Source: Dendrobium chrysotoxum (Eukaryota; Streptophyta; Magnoliopsida; Asparagales; Orchidaceae). Taken from it: DNA of 64,000 nucleotides. The notes under the pieces were generated by a model. The model was not told where the DNA came from, did not search any database, and saw only the letters and a list, made by a program, of their open reading frames with translations. Position numbers and translations under genes: made by a program. Location of the stretch: contig CM034300.1 of the NCBI GenBank assembly GCA_019925795.1, positions 38,373,135 through 38,437,134 of the forward strand. The letters are read 5' to 3'. Shown in pieces: positions 1 through 9,331 of this stretch (position 1 is the first letter of the stretch; each line of letters starts with the position of its first letter).

Positions 1-223
1 CAAGTCAGCATACACTTTTATAAGACTTTGCCTTAAGAAATATAAAAATAATTAAATGTAAAAATGCAGGCTCTTGTAAAACATTTTCCTATTCTACCCA
101 ATCTTGAGCCCTGAAACTTCTTCTATGGTGTATAACATACTTAAAATGCTAGGAAAAATTAAAAGGTAATCAATAATATTTGTTATTATCAAAATCACAA
201 GCTTAGGATCCTAGATTGTATTA
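1..223 (-). mobile_element. Partial 3' LTR (U3 start) of copia element E1
   Basis: On the minus strand this reads as the first 223 bases of an LTR. It begins TAATACAATCTAGGATCC, which matches the LTR start at 42549 (TGTTACAATCTAGGATCC) with the terminal TG decayed, and then has the shared 'TTTTGATAATAACAAATATTA' type segment seen at the start of the LTRs at 47624 and 56794. A purine tract adjoins it on the internal side, so it is the 3' LTR. The rest of the LTR lies to the left of the window. Confidence 0.8.
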
Positions 224-238
224 ATCTCTCCCTTTTTT
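224..238 (-). other. Polypurine tract of E1
   Basis: On the minus strand the bases read AAAAAAGGGAGAGAT immediately before the LTR start. The same tract precedes the 3' LTR of E3 at 56779. In LTR retrotransposons this primes plus-strand DNA synthesis. Confidence 0.8.
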
Positions 239-469
239 ATGAAGGCAAATATTTTTGGTTGAATTTAGAAGTTTAGTTATATTTTCTCCTTATCACCTCT
301 CATTAAGTCATTAATTTAAAAATAGGGGAATGAGTACATTTTTTTATTATTACTTTTATTATTTTTTATTTATTTAAAAGTAGAAAGGAAAGCAATAAAA
401 ATATAAACAACACAAACATAGGAGAAGCACACTAAACTAAATAAAATATAAACAGTCTACAACCAGCCT

Positions 470-490
470 CTACTCCCCCTTTTGACATCA
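470..490 (-). other. Second, upstream PPT-like motif of E1
   Basis: On the minus strand this reads TGATGTCAAAAGGGGGAGTA. The same motif occurs at 26914-26930 in E2 and 56551-56570 in E3, always a few hundred bases or less inside the element. Multiple PPT-like motifs are reported for Sireviruses, so this is probably a duplicated PPT, though it could be just the 3' UTR of the extra ORF. Confidence 0.5.
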
Positions 491-556
491 CTAAGAAGGA
501 GGAACAGTGAAATACACAAACACAAACTACAAGAAGAAAAGTTAAACCAACACAAA

Positions 557-1720
557 CTATAAAACATCACATGCACTATAAGTAAGATGGTCTCTGATCA
601 GATGGTGGTGGTGTTGGTGGTTGAAAATACTTGTCAAGAGTAGCAAACTGCTTAATGAACCACTCCCTATCAACCTCTTGCTATCATTGTAGTTGCTGAT
701 GGCTCTATAGAAGTGCTTCATTATGCTATTGTTTCTGAGTCTAGTGTTGATTACATTCATCAATAAGCGAGGTGATCCTAGTATTCAAGCTGGTTAAACC
801 TTCTACTATGGTGGTGTAGAGATCAACCGGGCCTATAGAAGTTAGTACAGATGCTGGTACTAGTGCTAAAGTTGGTGGTGGAGCAGGAAGGTCTCCCCCT
901 TCCTTATCAAAATCTAGCTCCTCTATTGTCTCATCTCCCTTGTGTTGGTGAAAGAAAAGGTGAAACAAGCTATCGATATTGAATATGGAAAAATTGTCTG
1001 TTGTGTTAGGACAGACAAGTTGATATTTTTGGTTTGGATATAGGCAAATAGATTTCCTAAGGCAATATTTTTCTTTCATATGGTGGATGGTCAATGGATG
1101 GCAATGAGATTTTCAAAGTTGCTAATAATCGTATGGGCTTCATTAAATTGGGTGCTAGACATAATGAAATAGGTAACCAAAGATAAGAGTGGAGTAATAT
1201 TAACTTTATCTCCAGCTTTAGGAATGATTGAACTTCTAATGACATGCTAGATGACTTGGGCATCTTTGTTTAAGGATTGAACTAAAGGCTAGTGTTAATT
1301 CTAGGGGCAATCTTAATAGTGAGGTTTACAGCAGTCCAATCATAATCTCTCCTAGAAGAAAGTAAGTGGATTTTAGGCCAATAGATAGGTGTAGGTATTA
1401 GGCTAGGTCCTCTTTTGTGATTTCTACAAGCTACCTACACACATATGAAATCATTATAGAATCATCAGAATTTATTTTGAGGCATACAAATAATTCAAAG
1501 AGAACCTCAAAGTTAAAAGGAAAAGAAAGGTAGTGGAAGCAAACTAGTCTATGACCCAATATTGTAGTACATTCTGATCTAGGAGTCATAATAAAGTGAT
1601 GTGGGCATTTTTAAATTGGTGATAGGCTGACTCATCCTCAATCGTTTAAAATCTATCATCCATAGGATGATGAGAAGAGCTTCCTTGGAGCTAGGGAGTT
1701 CTCTTGCTACCTCCAGCCAT
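557..1720 (-). pseudogene. Extra 3' ORF of E1, downstream of pol, decayed
   Basis: The reading begins at the ATG at 1720-1718 (MAGGSKRTP, then a stop) and continues leftwards through several frames. Recognisable stretches are IIPKAGDKVNITPLLSLVTY around 1215-1160, an acidic then proline-rich segment (EEGGDLPAPPPTLALVPA) around 915-850, and a Q/P/S-rich tail near 600. The counterparts in E2 (26990-28144) and E3 (55877-56530) sit in the same place, between pol and the PPT. The central part resembles the plant family annotated 'putative plant transposon protein' that is often found as an extra ORF in large plant retroelements; that family match is from memory and not tested. An envelope-like protein is the alternative name for an ORF in this position. 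Frameshifts and stops mean no protein is made. Confidence 0.5.
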
Positions 1721-1799
1721 TTCAAATGTCAAAGCTCAGAATAGATGTGAGTGAATGGAAATTTAAGTTGAGTGACTTAAATCCTTAGAATCATGTCCA

Positions 1800-1806
1800 T
1801 TTTATA
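1800..1806 (-). promoter_or_regulatory. TATA box before the extra 3' ORF of E1
   Basis: On the minus strand this reads CTATAAAATGG, about 80 bases upstream of the ATG at 1720. The corresponding boxes in E2 (28228) and E3 (55790) lie at nearly the same distance from their ATGs. Confidence 0.45.
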
Positions 1807-1960
1807 GAATTTTTAGTATATCTTATAGTATGATATGAGATCATATGGTATAACCAAAAGGAGTTAAATCATCTGGATGACTTGTTAGAAAAGGTTGCTA
1901 AATTGTATAGTACGATCAAGATCATATTGGATGATCTTCAAAAGAAGTCGTAGTCCTGAG
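1807..1960. repeat. Dyad-symmetric motif cluster upstream of the 3' ORF of E1
   Basis: Several degraded copies of the motif ATCRTACAGTAYGAT and its halves lie in about 150 bases, for example around 1829, 1905 and 1920. The same motif fills the U3 part of the LTRs. Confidence 0.55.
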
Positions 1961-2020
1961 GAGTCAACTGGTATGAATGTTGGCTAACTAAATATCCAAT
2001 ATGAATACGTGTTCGTATGC

Positions 2021-2052
2021 TATGATAGTATAATTATTATTATACTATCATA
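2021..2052. repeat. Perfect 12-bp inverted repeat at the E1/LINE A junction
   Basis: The arms tatgatagtata (2021-2032) and tatactatcata (2041-2052) are exact reverse complements separated by 8 bases. The right arm ends where recognisable LINE A sequence starts. Confidence 0.8.
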
Positions 2053-3238
2053 ATGCTTGGTATGGGTTGGGTTTTATGTTCTTTTTATGGGCCAGAATCG
2101 TTGGAATCAGTTTATTCTAATGGGCTATGGTATGTTAACGGACATATCATTCGAATGGATAGATGGTCGCCGACCTTTTCTCCTACATCCCTAAAAGGGT
2201 TAACTGCTACTATTTGGATTAGGATGCCCAATCTCCCATTACAGTTCTATGATGAGATAAATGTATGCAGGATCACATCTATGATCGGTAAACCATATTT
2301 GCTGGATGGAAACAAGTTTTAATGGGGATGGAGGGAATTTATGAGGATTAGTGTTCGTATCAAGTTAGATGATAAACTGCCTCTAGGTGTATGGGTGGAG
2401 GGTTGCTCAGGAAAATTCTTTCAGAAAATTGAATATGAAAAAATCTCTAATTTTTGCTTTAGTTGTGGAAAAATTGGACATTTGAAGAAGAATTGTGTGG
2501 ACAATAGTTTGAATGTCAATAAGGTTTCAAAATAACTAGAGAAGTCTGAGAATACTGAAATTCCTTTTGTGTTAGATACTTCCAAAGTATCTGATGAGAA
2601 TAGGTCTGATGCTGCTCAAGATATTAAAGAAGGATATGGTCCCTTAGTACACTTCAATTATGGGAATAGAAGAAAAAACAAACCTGTTTACAGAAAAATT
2701 GATCCCCGTCCTATGAAGGATATTGTGAGGTGAGGAACAGTGCTTATGAATCCTGTTTCTATGGTAATAGGGCCTGTAGCTATTAATGTGTCTAAGGAGG
2801 GAGGTGATCCAAATCCAAATCTGGGAGAGCCAGGAGTTTTTTTCTCCTCATGGTGTTCTTATTCAGGGGTGTTCATTACAATTGGATGATCTCGGTACTG
2901 TGGTGGTTATGAATTCTATTCCTTGCAATCTTCCAACTGATGATAATAAGTTTAAAATTCTAAATGAAATTGTTGAAGAAGGTGAAATAACTATGGCAAG
3001 AAATGATGAGGTGGAACTTGATGCGGGCAATATAAGGAATGGAGTTGATCCTCCGAAGGAAAAACTAGAGGTTATGAAGGAAGATTTTGGGACAGATGTA
3101 GGCAGTTCCTCTTATGTTAAGAAGAAAAGTTCTAAATAATTAAAAGGTCTGGGGCCTATTAAGTTAGCTCCTAGGAGCAGGAGATCAGATAAAGATCCAA
3201 AAGGCAGAGTGGGGATCTCTTCCCCTCTGGATCAATGA
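2053..3238 (+). pseudogene. LINE A ORF1 fragment (DUF4283 C-half + zinc knuckle)
   Basis: ORF1 proteins of plant LINEs bind the element RNA. The visible part starts in the second half of DUF4283 (GHIIRMDRWSPTFSPTSLKG), loses a codon to a TAA at 2320-2322, and continues in the same frame to a CX2CX4HX4C knuckle, CFSCGKIGHLKKNC, around 2454-2495. A charged, low-complexity tail follows in a shifted frame from about 2786; a TAA at 3137-3139 interrupts it, and the frame then stays open to SSPLDQ and a TGA at 3236-3238. That TGA overlaps the ORF2 ATG (ATGA, 3235-3238). The N-terminal half is missing through 5' truncation. Confidence 0.8.
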
Positions 3239-3951
3239 TGTCTTCTATTGCTTTTTTGAACTATAGGGGAGCTAGGAAGAAGAAAGCTTCTCTATATCTC
3301 AAAGAGTTTATTAAGGGTAATGGTGTTTTTTTTCTTGGTTTGTTGGAAACCAAATTGTCTTCCATTGATCGAAAGGAAGTCAGTTTGTTAATTGGAGATG
3401 ACTGGGATTTTTTTCAAGTTCCCTCAGATGGCTTGTCTGGAGGTATTCTAGTTTTATGTAATTCTAGTATGGTTGCATTCTCTATTTTGGAATCTTCTTC
3501 ACAATTGGTAATTGGTGAATTATATATTGTTAATAAAGGGAAGTGGAGGGTTGCTTCGGTGTATGGGAACAAAGATGTCTATAAAAGAAGAAATCTTTGG
3601 GAGAGGTTGGAATGTTATTCTTCTAAAGACATGCCTATGGTGTGGGTGGGGACTTTAATTGCTTGATTTCCAAAGTGGCTAAGAGGGGTGGGAAATGATT
3701 TTTGTTTTCCCAAGGGCCAAAGGAGATGAAGTCTTTTTTGAAAAATAATGTCTTGCATGATGTTGGGTGTATTGGTCCCAAATTCACTTGGTGCAATAAT
3801 AAGGTTAGGGTGCTCGAATCTTAGAAAGATTGGATAGATCTTTCTAAATTCTGCTACAATAAATTCTTCTCATTGATTGGTGGTTAAACACTTGGCTAGA
3901 GTGGCATCAGATCATTGTCCGGTTTTACTAAATCTTCTAGAATTTAATCTT

Positions 3952-4059
3952 GCTGCTAAAAGAAACATTATGTTTGAAGATGTGTGGGCTTCTATTTATG
4001 CATCTGCTGCTCAAAGGAACATTAAGTTTGAAGATGTGTGGGCTTCTATCCTAGCCTCT
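3952..4059 (+). repeat. In-frame 54-bp tandem duplication in LINE A ORF2
   Basis: Two 54-base units (3952-4005, 4006-4059) encode AAKRNIMFEDVWASIYAS and AAQRNIKFEDVWASILAS. They lie between the endonuclease and reverse transcriptase. Confidence 0.85.
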
Positions 4060-4932
4060 TATATTGATGTAAGGAAAGCATGGAATAAGGTTTCTTATGG
4101 CAGTTTCTCCAACATTCTCAACAATAAGTTAAAGAGAGCATTGAGGTCTTTATTTTATTCGAGTAGAGCTATGTTAAGGAATTTAAACCAATTGAAGGAT
4201 TCTCTTTTGAAGGACATCTTGGAGCTGTAAGCCAAGGAATCAGAATGGGGTTTTCTCTCGAATGAGGAATATTGGATACTCAAGGCTAAGGTGAATGATC
4301 TAAATTCAACTACGGCTTGGCTAAATACATGGTGGAGACAGCGAGCTAAGGTCAAATGGATGGTTTAGGGTGATTGCAATTCTAGATTTTTTCAATCTTT
4401 TGCTAGAGCAAGAAGGAACTCAAATTGTATTTTCAAAATCGAAGATAAAAATGAAGTGCTTGTGGGGATCAAAGCCAAATTGATGATGTGCTTTTTCATT
4501 TCTATAGAGAAAAATGGAAACATAGGAGTTGTGATCTTAAAGGTTGGACTTCTCCGTGGAGGTGTCTGGATGATGAAGATAAAAAAGTGTTGAACAAGGA
4601 ATTCACCTTGGAGGAAGTGGAACTGTTAATTAAGCATATCAGAGGTAATATGCACCAGGAAAAGATGGTATTTCTAATTCCTTCATTAAAGCATATTGGG
4701 ATATTATTAAAGTAAATTTTTGGAATTCTATTAAACATTTTCTTTATTATGAAGAAATGGATGATGTATGGAAAGAGACGTTAATTGTGCTTATTCCCAA
4801 GGTAAGCAATCATTTGTATCCCTCTAATTATAGGCCTATTAGCCTTTGCAATTCTGTATACAAAGTGGTGGCCAAGTGCTTTTGAATAGATTGTTGTCAA
4901 TTATTCCTAAAGTATATGAGGAACAAGTGGAT

Positions 4933-5045
4933 AGCCCATGAAGTGTTCCATAAGTTCAGGTATTCTAAAATAATCAAAAGGAAGGTTGATGTCGGATCAC
5001 GTGTTGACAGCCCAGGAAGTGTTCCACAAGTTCAGGTATTCTAAA
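4933..5045 (+). repeat. 37-bp direct repeat with 76-bp period in LINE A RT
   Basis: The segment agcccatgaagtgttccata at 4933, continuing to 4969, recurs at 5009-5045 with two or three changes. The 76-base period is not a multiple of three and breaks the frame. The second copy fits the RT family context (SDHVLTAQEVFHKFRYSK), so the first copy is the inserted duplicate. Confidence 0.8.
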
Positions 5046-7599
5046 TCTTTGAAAGGTTTAGTCTCTTTCAAAGTTGATATAGAGCAAGCGTATGACTCGA
5101 TGAGTTGGTCTACTCTGAAGAAAGTTTTAGATTATTTTGGATTTCCTACTAAATTTACAAACCTGATTATGGAATGTATAAAAGAGCCAAGGTTTTGTTT
5201 GATGATTAATGGAAACTTCTTGAATTGGATCAATGCTAGGAGTGGATTCCTTCAAGGTTGTCCTTTGTCTCCACTTTTATTTATCCTTTGCTCCTAACTT
5301 TTATCAAATGCTTTTATCCAAAGAGGAGATTCTATTGGAGTTAGTATTTGTCCAAAGGGGCCAAGAATTTCTCATTTTCTATATGCAGATGATGTTATCA
5401 TATTTTCTGAAGTTAACACAAAGGTTGTGAAGGAAATCAAGGGGATTTTAAATGATTTTTGTGATTGGACAGGTCAACATATAAACCTCAACAAATCAAT
5501 TAAGATTTTTGACAAATCTATCAAAAATAGGAAGAACAAGATTATTTCACGTATCATGGGATTCAAAATAGTTAAGGAATTCTATTATCTTGGAGTCAAA
5601 ATTGCATTGAGGAGGTTAGTTGGAGCTAATTTTCAGTTTATTATTGATAAAGCAATGAGGATGCTGAATGTTTGGGGTAGTAATTTTATCACTTTAGCGG
5701 GTAAATTTACTCTTATTAAATCTTTAATGCTTTCCTATCCTACATTCCATTGTACTCATTCTCTTATTCTGAAAGGTGTGCTGTATGAACTTGATAAAAT
5801 GTGTAGAAACTTCATTTGGAATAAGTCACAGGGAAGGTTGGGGCTTCATTATGTCAGCTGGAATGTATTGTGCAAGCCATTGAAATGAGGAGGTCATGGA
5901 CTACACTCCTGTTCATCTAAAGTAGTTGCACTAAGGACCAAGCTAGCTTAGAAATTTGTACATGATAAAGATTCATTGCTGCACAGGACTTTATTTTTGA
6001 AATATGGCTATCTGAGTGACGTTGGTTCTACAAAGAAGGGGTGTTCATCTTCTTGAAAATTAATCTCTGATGGTGGAAGTTTGCTCAAGTCAATTGTTAG
6101 GTGGGTCATTACAGATAGTGGTTCTATTGATGCTTTTAAAGATACTTTGATAATGGATAAATGCATAAATAGATGGCCAATGTTTATGGTATCTACAGAG
6201 AGCAATGGAGTTTTGGTTGACAGGATTATTGCAGATGGGAGATGGAATGTAGATGGACTCTATAAATTCTTTGGTAAGGAGTTGGTGGATGTGATCTGTT
6301 AAATAAGTATCAAACCAAATTTTAATGAGGATAGGATGGAACTTATTTCTCAAAATTCAGGTAAAATAATTGATGCATTGGTCTTTGAAGCTTCAGTTAC
6401 TGAATAATATGAGGTTCAATTTTGGAGATGGATCAAGAAAGAGAAGCACAACCCTCATGTAGAAGTTTTGTGGTTGAGGATGTTTAACAATGCTATACCC
6501 ACAAGTCAATTCTTGTCATACAGAAGATTAAGGGTTGACCACTCTTGTCTCAGGAGTTGTAATGCGACGGAGGATATTGAACATGTTGCAATTAAATGCG
6601 ACAAGCTGAAAGATGTTTTCCAACATTTAAACACGTGGGGATTTTGTATCCCATCTTTTGATATTTTTGAAGTATGTTGTAAGTGGATGGAAACTATGAT
6701 TGGGAACAATAGTATGCTAGTAAATTTGTATTGCAATTCTATTTATTTCTTTTGGAGGGCATGGAACAAATTGATTCATGAAGGCATGGAAGAGAGTTAG
6801 GTTATGATTGCTGCCAATTCGTTGAGCTATACTTCTATTCCTACAGCTTTGGGTAGTTTGAAATCGGGTCACTGGGGTGCTAATCAGTTAGTAAGACTGT
6901 TGTTTAATCATTGGCATCCTCCTCCTGCTGACTGGATTAAGGTTAATGTTGATGCTTTTTTACCTTCTCATAGAGCTGGGATTCGTGGTGTATTCTAAAT
7001 TCATAAAGGTAGAATTTTTTTGGCATTTGGACATTCTTGTGTTCATTGGGATGTTTCTCATTTGGAACTATTAGCTATTCAATCTATAAAGGAAGCATTA
7101 AAGATTGGATGTTAAATTACAAAGGGATTGTCATCGAAGGTGATAACTCCAACATTATCAAATTTATTCAAGGTGCAATAAGCAAAGGTGGGAAGGAGTT
7201 GGAAGATCTTGTATTCATCAAGGACTTTAACCATGTAATCTTTAATTATATAGATAGAAATTGCAATAAGTTAGTGGATTTGTGTGGTAAGTATGCTATC
7301 TTTAGTAATTTGCTTTGGAAAGATTTTAGTTTGAATAAGGTTCCTTCTTCACTTTATAATTTGTTTATGAAGGAATCATCTTTATAGTTTGTAATCATTT
7401 TTTTTGCAATTAATGCAATTATGCTTCTTCAAAAAAAAAAGATTTTATAGTTGTTCGGTTAAAACTTGACCTATGTCCACTCCCCATAGTCCTCCACTCT
7501 GGGTATTATGCTAAAACATTAGTGTTTCTCCTTTAGCCCTCACAGTAAGGTGGAGAAATCTTTATAATAATCTCTTCCTCCAAACAGGTGCGACAAAGT

Positions 7600-7810
7600 G
7601 CTAAAATCCTTTTCACCCTTCTAGTAATGCAGAGAACCTTGAAGCTTTTTCACTCTTCTAGTGAAGCCAGTGAACCTGGAAACTTTTTTCACCCTCCTGG
7701 TGAAGGCAGAGAACCTCGAATCCTTTTTCACCCTCTTGATCAAAGCAAAGAACCTAGAATCCTTTGTCACCCTTCTAGTGAAGGTAGAAAATCTAAATCT
7801 TCAGCCTTGA
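7600..7810. repeat. U5 minisatellite, about 39-bp unit, five copies
   Basis: Units of the type 'ttcacccttctagtgaaggc ... gaacct' repeat every 37-40 bases. The equivalent region of the other LTRs has between one and about six copies. The array produces an open 84-codon frame on the plus strand with a 13-residue period, which is a by-product of the repeat. Confidence 0.8.
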
Positions 7811-8022
7811 AGCCTTTCTCCCCAAAGCTACGCAATAGCTAAAAAAAACACCTTAAGGAATCAAGGCAGAAGTATACCTTGAGCAACTGTGTAAATCCCC
7901 TCACACTACTTCTCCTACTCACACAACTTTTTCTTCTTTATCTTAAAGATTTTAGACCTTCTAAAGCTCTCTCACAAAATTCCTTCAACAACCAAAGACT
8001 CCTCAAGAGTCTAATATGAAAG

Positions 8023-8030
8023 TTTTTATA
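8023..8030 (-). promoter_or_regulatory. Probable LTR TATA box
   Basis: The minus strand reads TTGTATAAAAACT just downstream of the palindrome array, where the U3 core promoter is expected. Confidence 0.5.
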
Positions 8031-8838
8031 CAAGGATTCAAAAAAACCCTAAACATTTAATTCAACCAAAGCTATTTATACAATAAGATCGAAGATTGTC
8101 CAGTTTGATTAGTTCAAAAATCCATTTCATCATGTACAATTTGAAAAATTTCAGTATAATTTATTTAAGTTTTTAATACTGATAATACAATACGATCTTG
8201 GCATCAGACTATATGATTAATTCAATGTTCTTTAGATCATACAGGATGAACTCTAGAATGATTGAAAATTATCTCTTCCATTCATCTAGTATGATTGACA
8301 TCGTAATGTATGATTAGTTTAAAATTCAAGGTTTCTTCTTAGATGATCGTCGGGATGATTGAAAAATCATTTCTTCCAATCATCTAATACGATTGACATT
8401 ATACTATATGTTTTGCAATATTAATTAAACCTTGATTTGATTGGCTAATTAAGGGCATTAATTTAAGTAAGTTTTTAAATAGCATACAGTATGATATGGA
8501 TCATTAGTATGATTAGTTCAAAATTCAAACATTTAAATACTTATATAAATCTGATTGGCTGCTAGGCTTTTCAAATTAAATTGATCATATAATATGATAT
8601 GATTAGTATAGTATAACCAGTTAAAAAACATTAATTATATAATTAGCCATTTTAAATATTTTTTTAGATACCATATCATACAGTACGATCTTGATCATAC
8701 AGTATGATTTGTTCAGAAAAATGTGATCTTCAATTTTCTCACTCCCTTGTGTGTGTGCACGGTCGCCAAGTTCGCATACACATTTTAAGGGACTTTGACT
8801 TAAGAAATTTAAGATAAATAAATGTAAAAATCTAACCT

Positions 8839-8902
8839 AATCTTCAGCCTTGAAACTTTAGGTACGTCATACATAATGTAAAAAGTTTCAGGGCTCAAGA
8901 TT
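8839..8902. repeat. Inverted LTR fragment forming a hairpin
   Basis: Left arm 8839-8859 (aatcttcagccttgaaacttt) and right arm 8882-8902 are reverse complements at 19 of 21 positions with a 22-base spacer. Both arms derive from the same LTR segment, seen once at 104-125, but the right arm and its extension to about 8922 are in the opposite orientation. Confidence 0.75.
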
Positions 8903-8922
8903 GGGTTGAATAGGCATTATTT

Positions 8923-9326
8923 ATTCCTTAAAGTACTTCTCTAGTTCCCTCTTAAATAAAATCTAAGGGAGGCTAGGGAAGTACAAGATACAATAATTTA
9001 GAGAATTTAGCCTGTGTTTCTTTAAGCAACTCCATAAGTTAAGGGAGGAGTCTAGAAGAGATACTTTGATTCTTTCGGGAAACATCACTCTCTTGTATTT
9101 TCATTCTTCCATGAGTTTAATGAAAATGAGTTTGCTTGTTATTTATTTTATATCTAACTAATTCTCTTATTTTGTATTGATAATATAAAGTCCATGTTTA
9201 GACTAACGAAGACACTTATTCTATAAATATTAAATTATATTTTAAATATTATCCCGTTCTTAATTTAATGTTCATAGAGGCTATATGTGTAGTTAAAATA
9301 TAGTGTAATGTATAGCCTCGATGGAG
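8923..9326. other. AT-rich interval, nothing recognised
   Basis: About 400 bases of AT-rich sequence without coding potential or similarity to other parts of the window. It is the target into which the solo LTR at 9332 inserted. Confidence 0.6.
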
Positions 9327-9331
9327 GAATT

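Larger units (their letters stand above)
3235..7387 (+). pseudogene. LINE A ORF2 (endonuclease, reverse transcriptase, zf-RVT, RNase H), decayed
   Basis: The product would nick target DNA and copy the LINE RNA. The endonuclease runs 3235-3940: LETK near 3345, a damaged GGDFN motif at about 3648, and SDHCPVLL at 3907-3930. The reverse transcriptase spans about 4590-5890: YRPISLCN near 4830, FKVDIEQAYDSM from 5067, GFLQGCPLSP near 5245, and an intact YADD at 5382-5393. A zf-RVT zinc region (CLRSCN...EHVAIKC) lies at 6545-6600. A RNase H relic starts at WIKVNVDAF near 6930 and runs to about 7387. Frameshifts near 3650, 4460, 4870, 5290 and 5890 plus many stops break it. Two internal duplications (3952-4059 and 4933-5045) are described separately. 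Confidence 0.85.
2053..7440 (+). mobile_element. LINE A: 5'-truncated L1-type retrotransposon, distinct family
   Basis: The element starts inside the ORF1 DUF4283 domain and runs through ORF1, ORF2 and a 3' UTR of about 40 bases to a poly(A) at 7431-7440. Its short 3' UTR and its protein sequence set it apart from the other LINEs of the window, which have 1-1.9 kb 3' UTRs. It lies between copia 3'-ORF upstream sequence on the left and LTR U5 sequence on the right. I found no convincing target-site duplication. Confidence 0.85.
7441..8881 (-). mobile_element. Partial copia LTR (right-hand part of E1)
   Basis: Read on the minus strand this is U3 to U5 of an LTR of the same superfamily as 34766-36640. 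It contains, in order on the minus strand, a 'cacacacaagggagtgag' segment near 8755, a palindromic motif array (about 8720-8100), a TATA box at 8030-8023, a minisatellite (about 7810-7600), and the 'accactataaaat' U5 segment near 7445. The outermost U3 bases are missing on the right, where the sequence turns back on itself, and the terminal U5 bases are missing on the left next to LINE A. Confidence 0.75.

Noticed and set aside
1..2040. Host gene on the minus strand
   Set aside because: The frames match the extra ORF of copia elements E2 and E3 in position and motif order, and a PPT and LTR adjoin.
7588..7842. 84-codon frame with a 13-residue repeat
   Set aside because: It is a translation of the 39-bp U5 minisatellite.
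8839..8902. microRNA precursor or terminator hairpin
   Set aside because: Both arms are pieces of the same LTR in opposite orientation.
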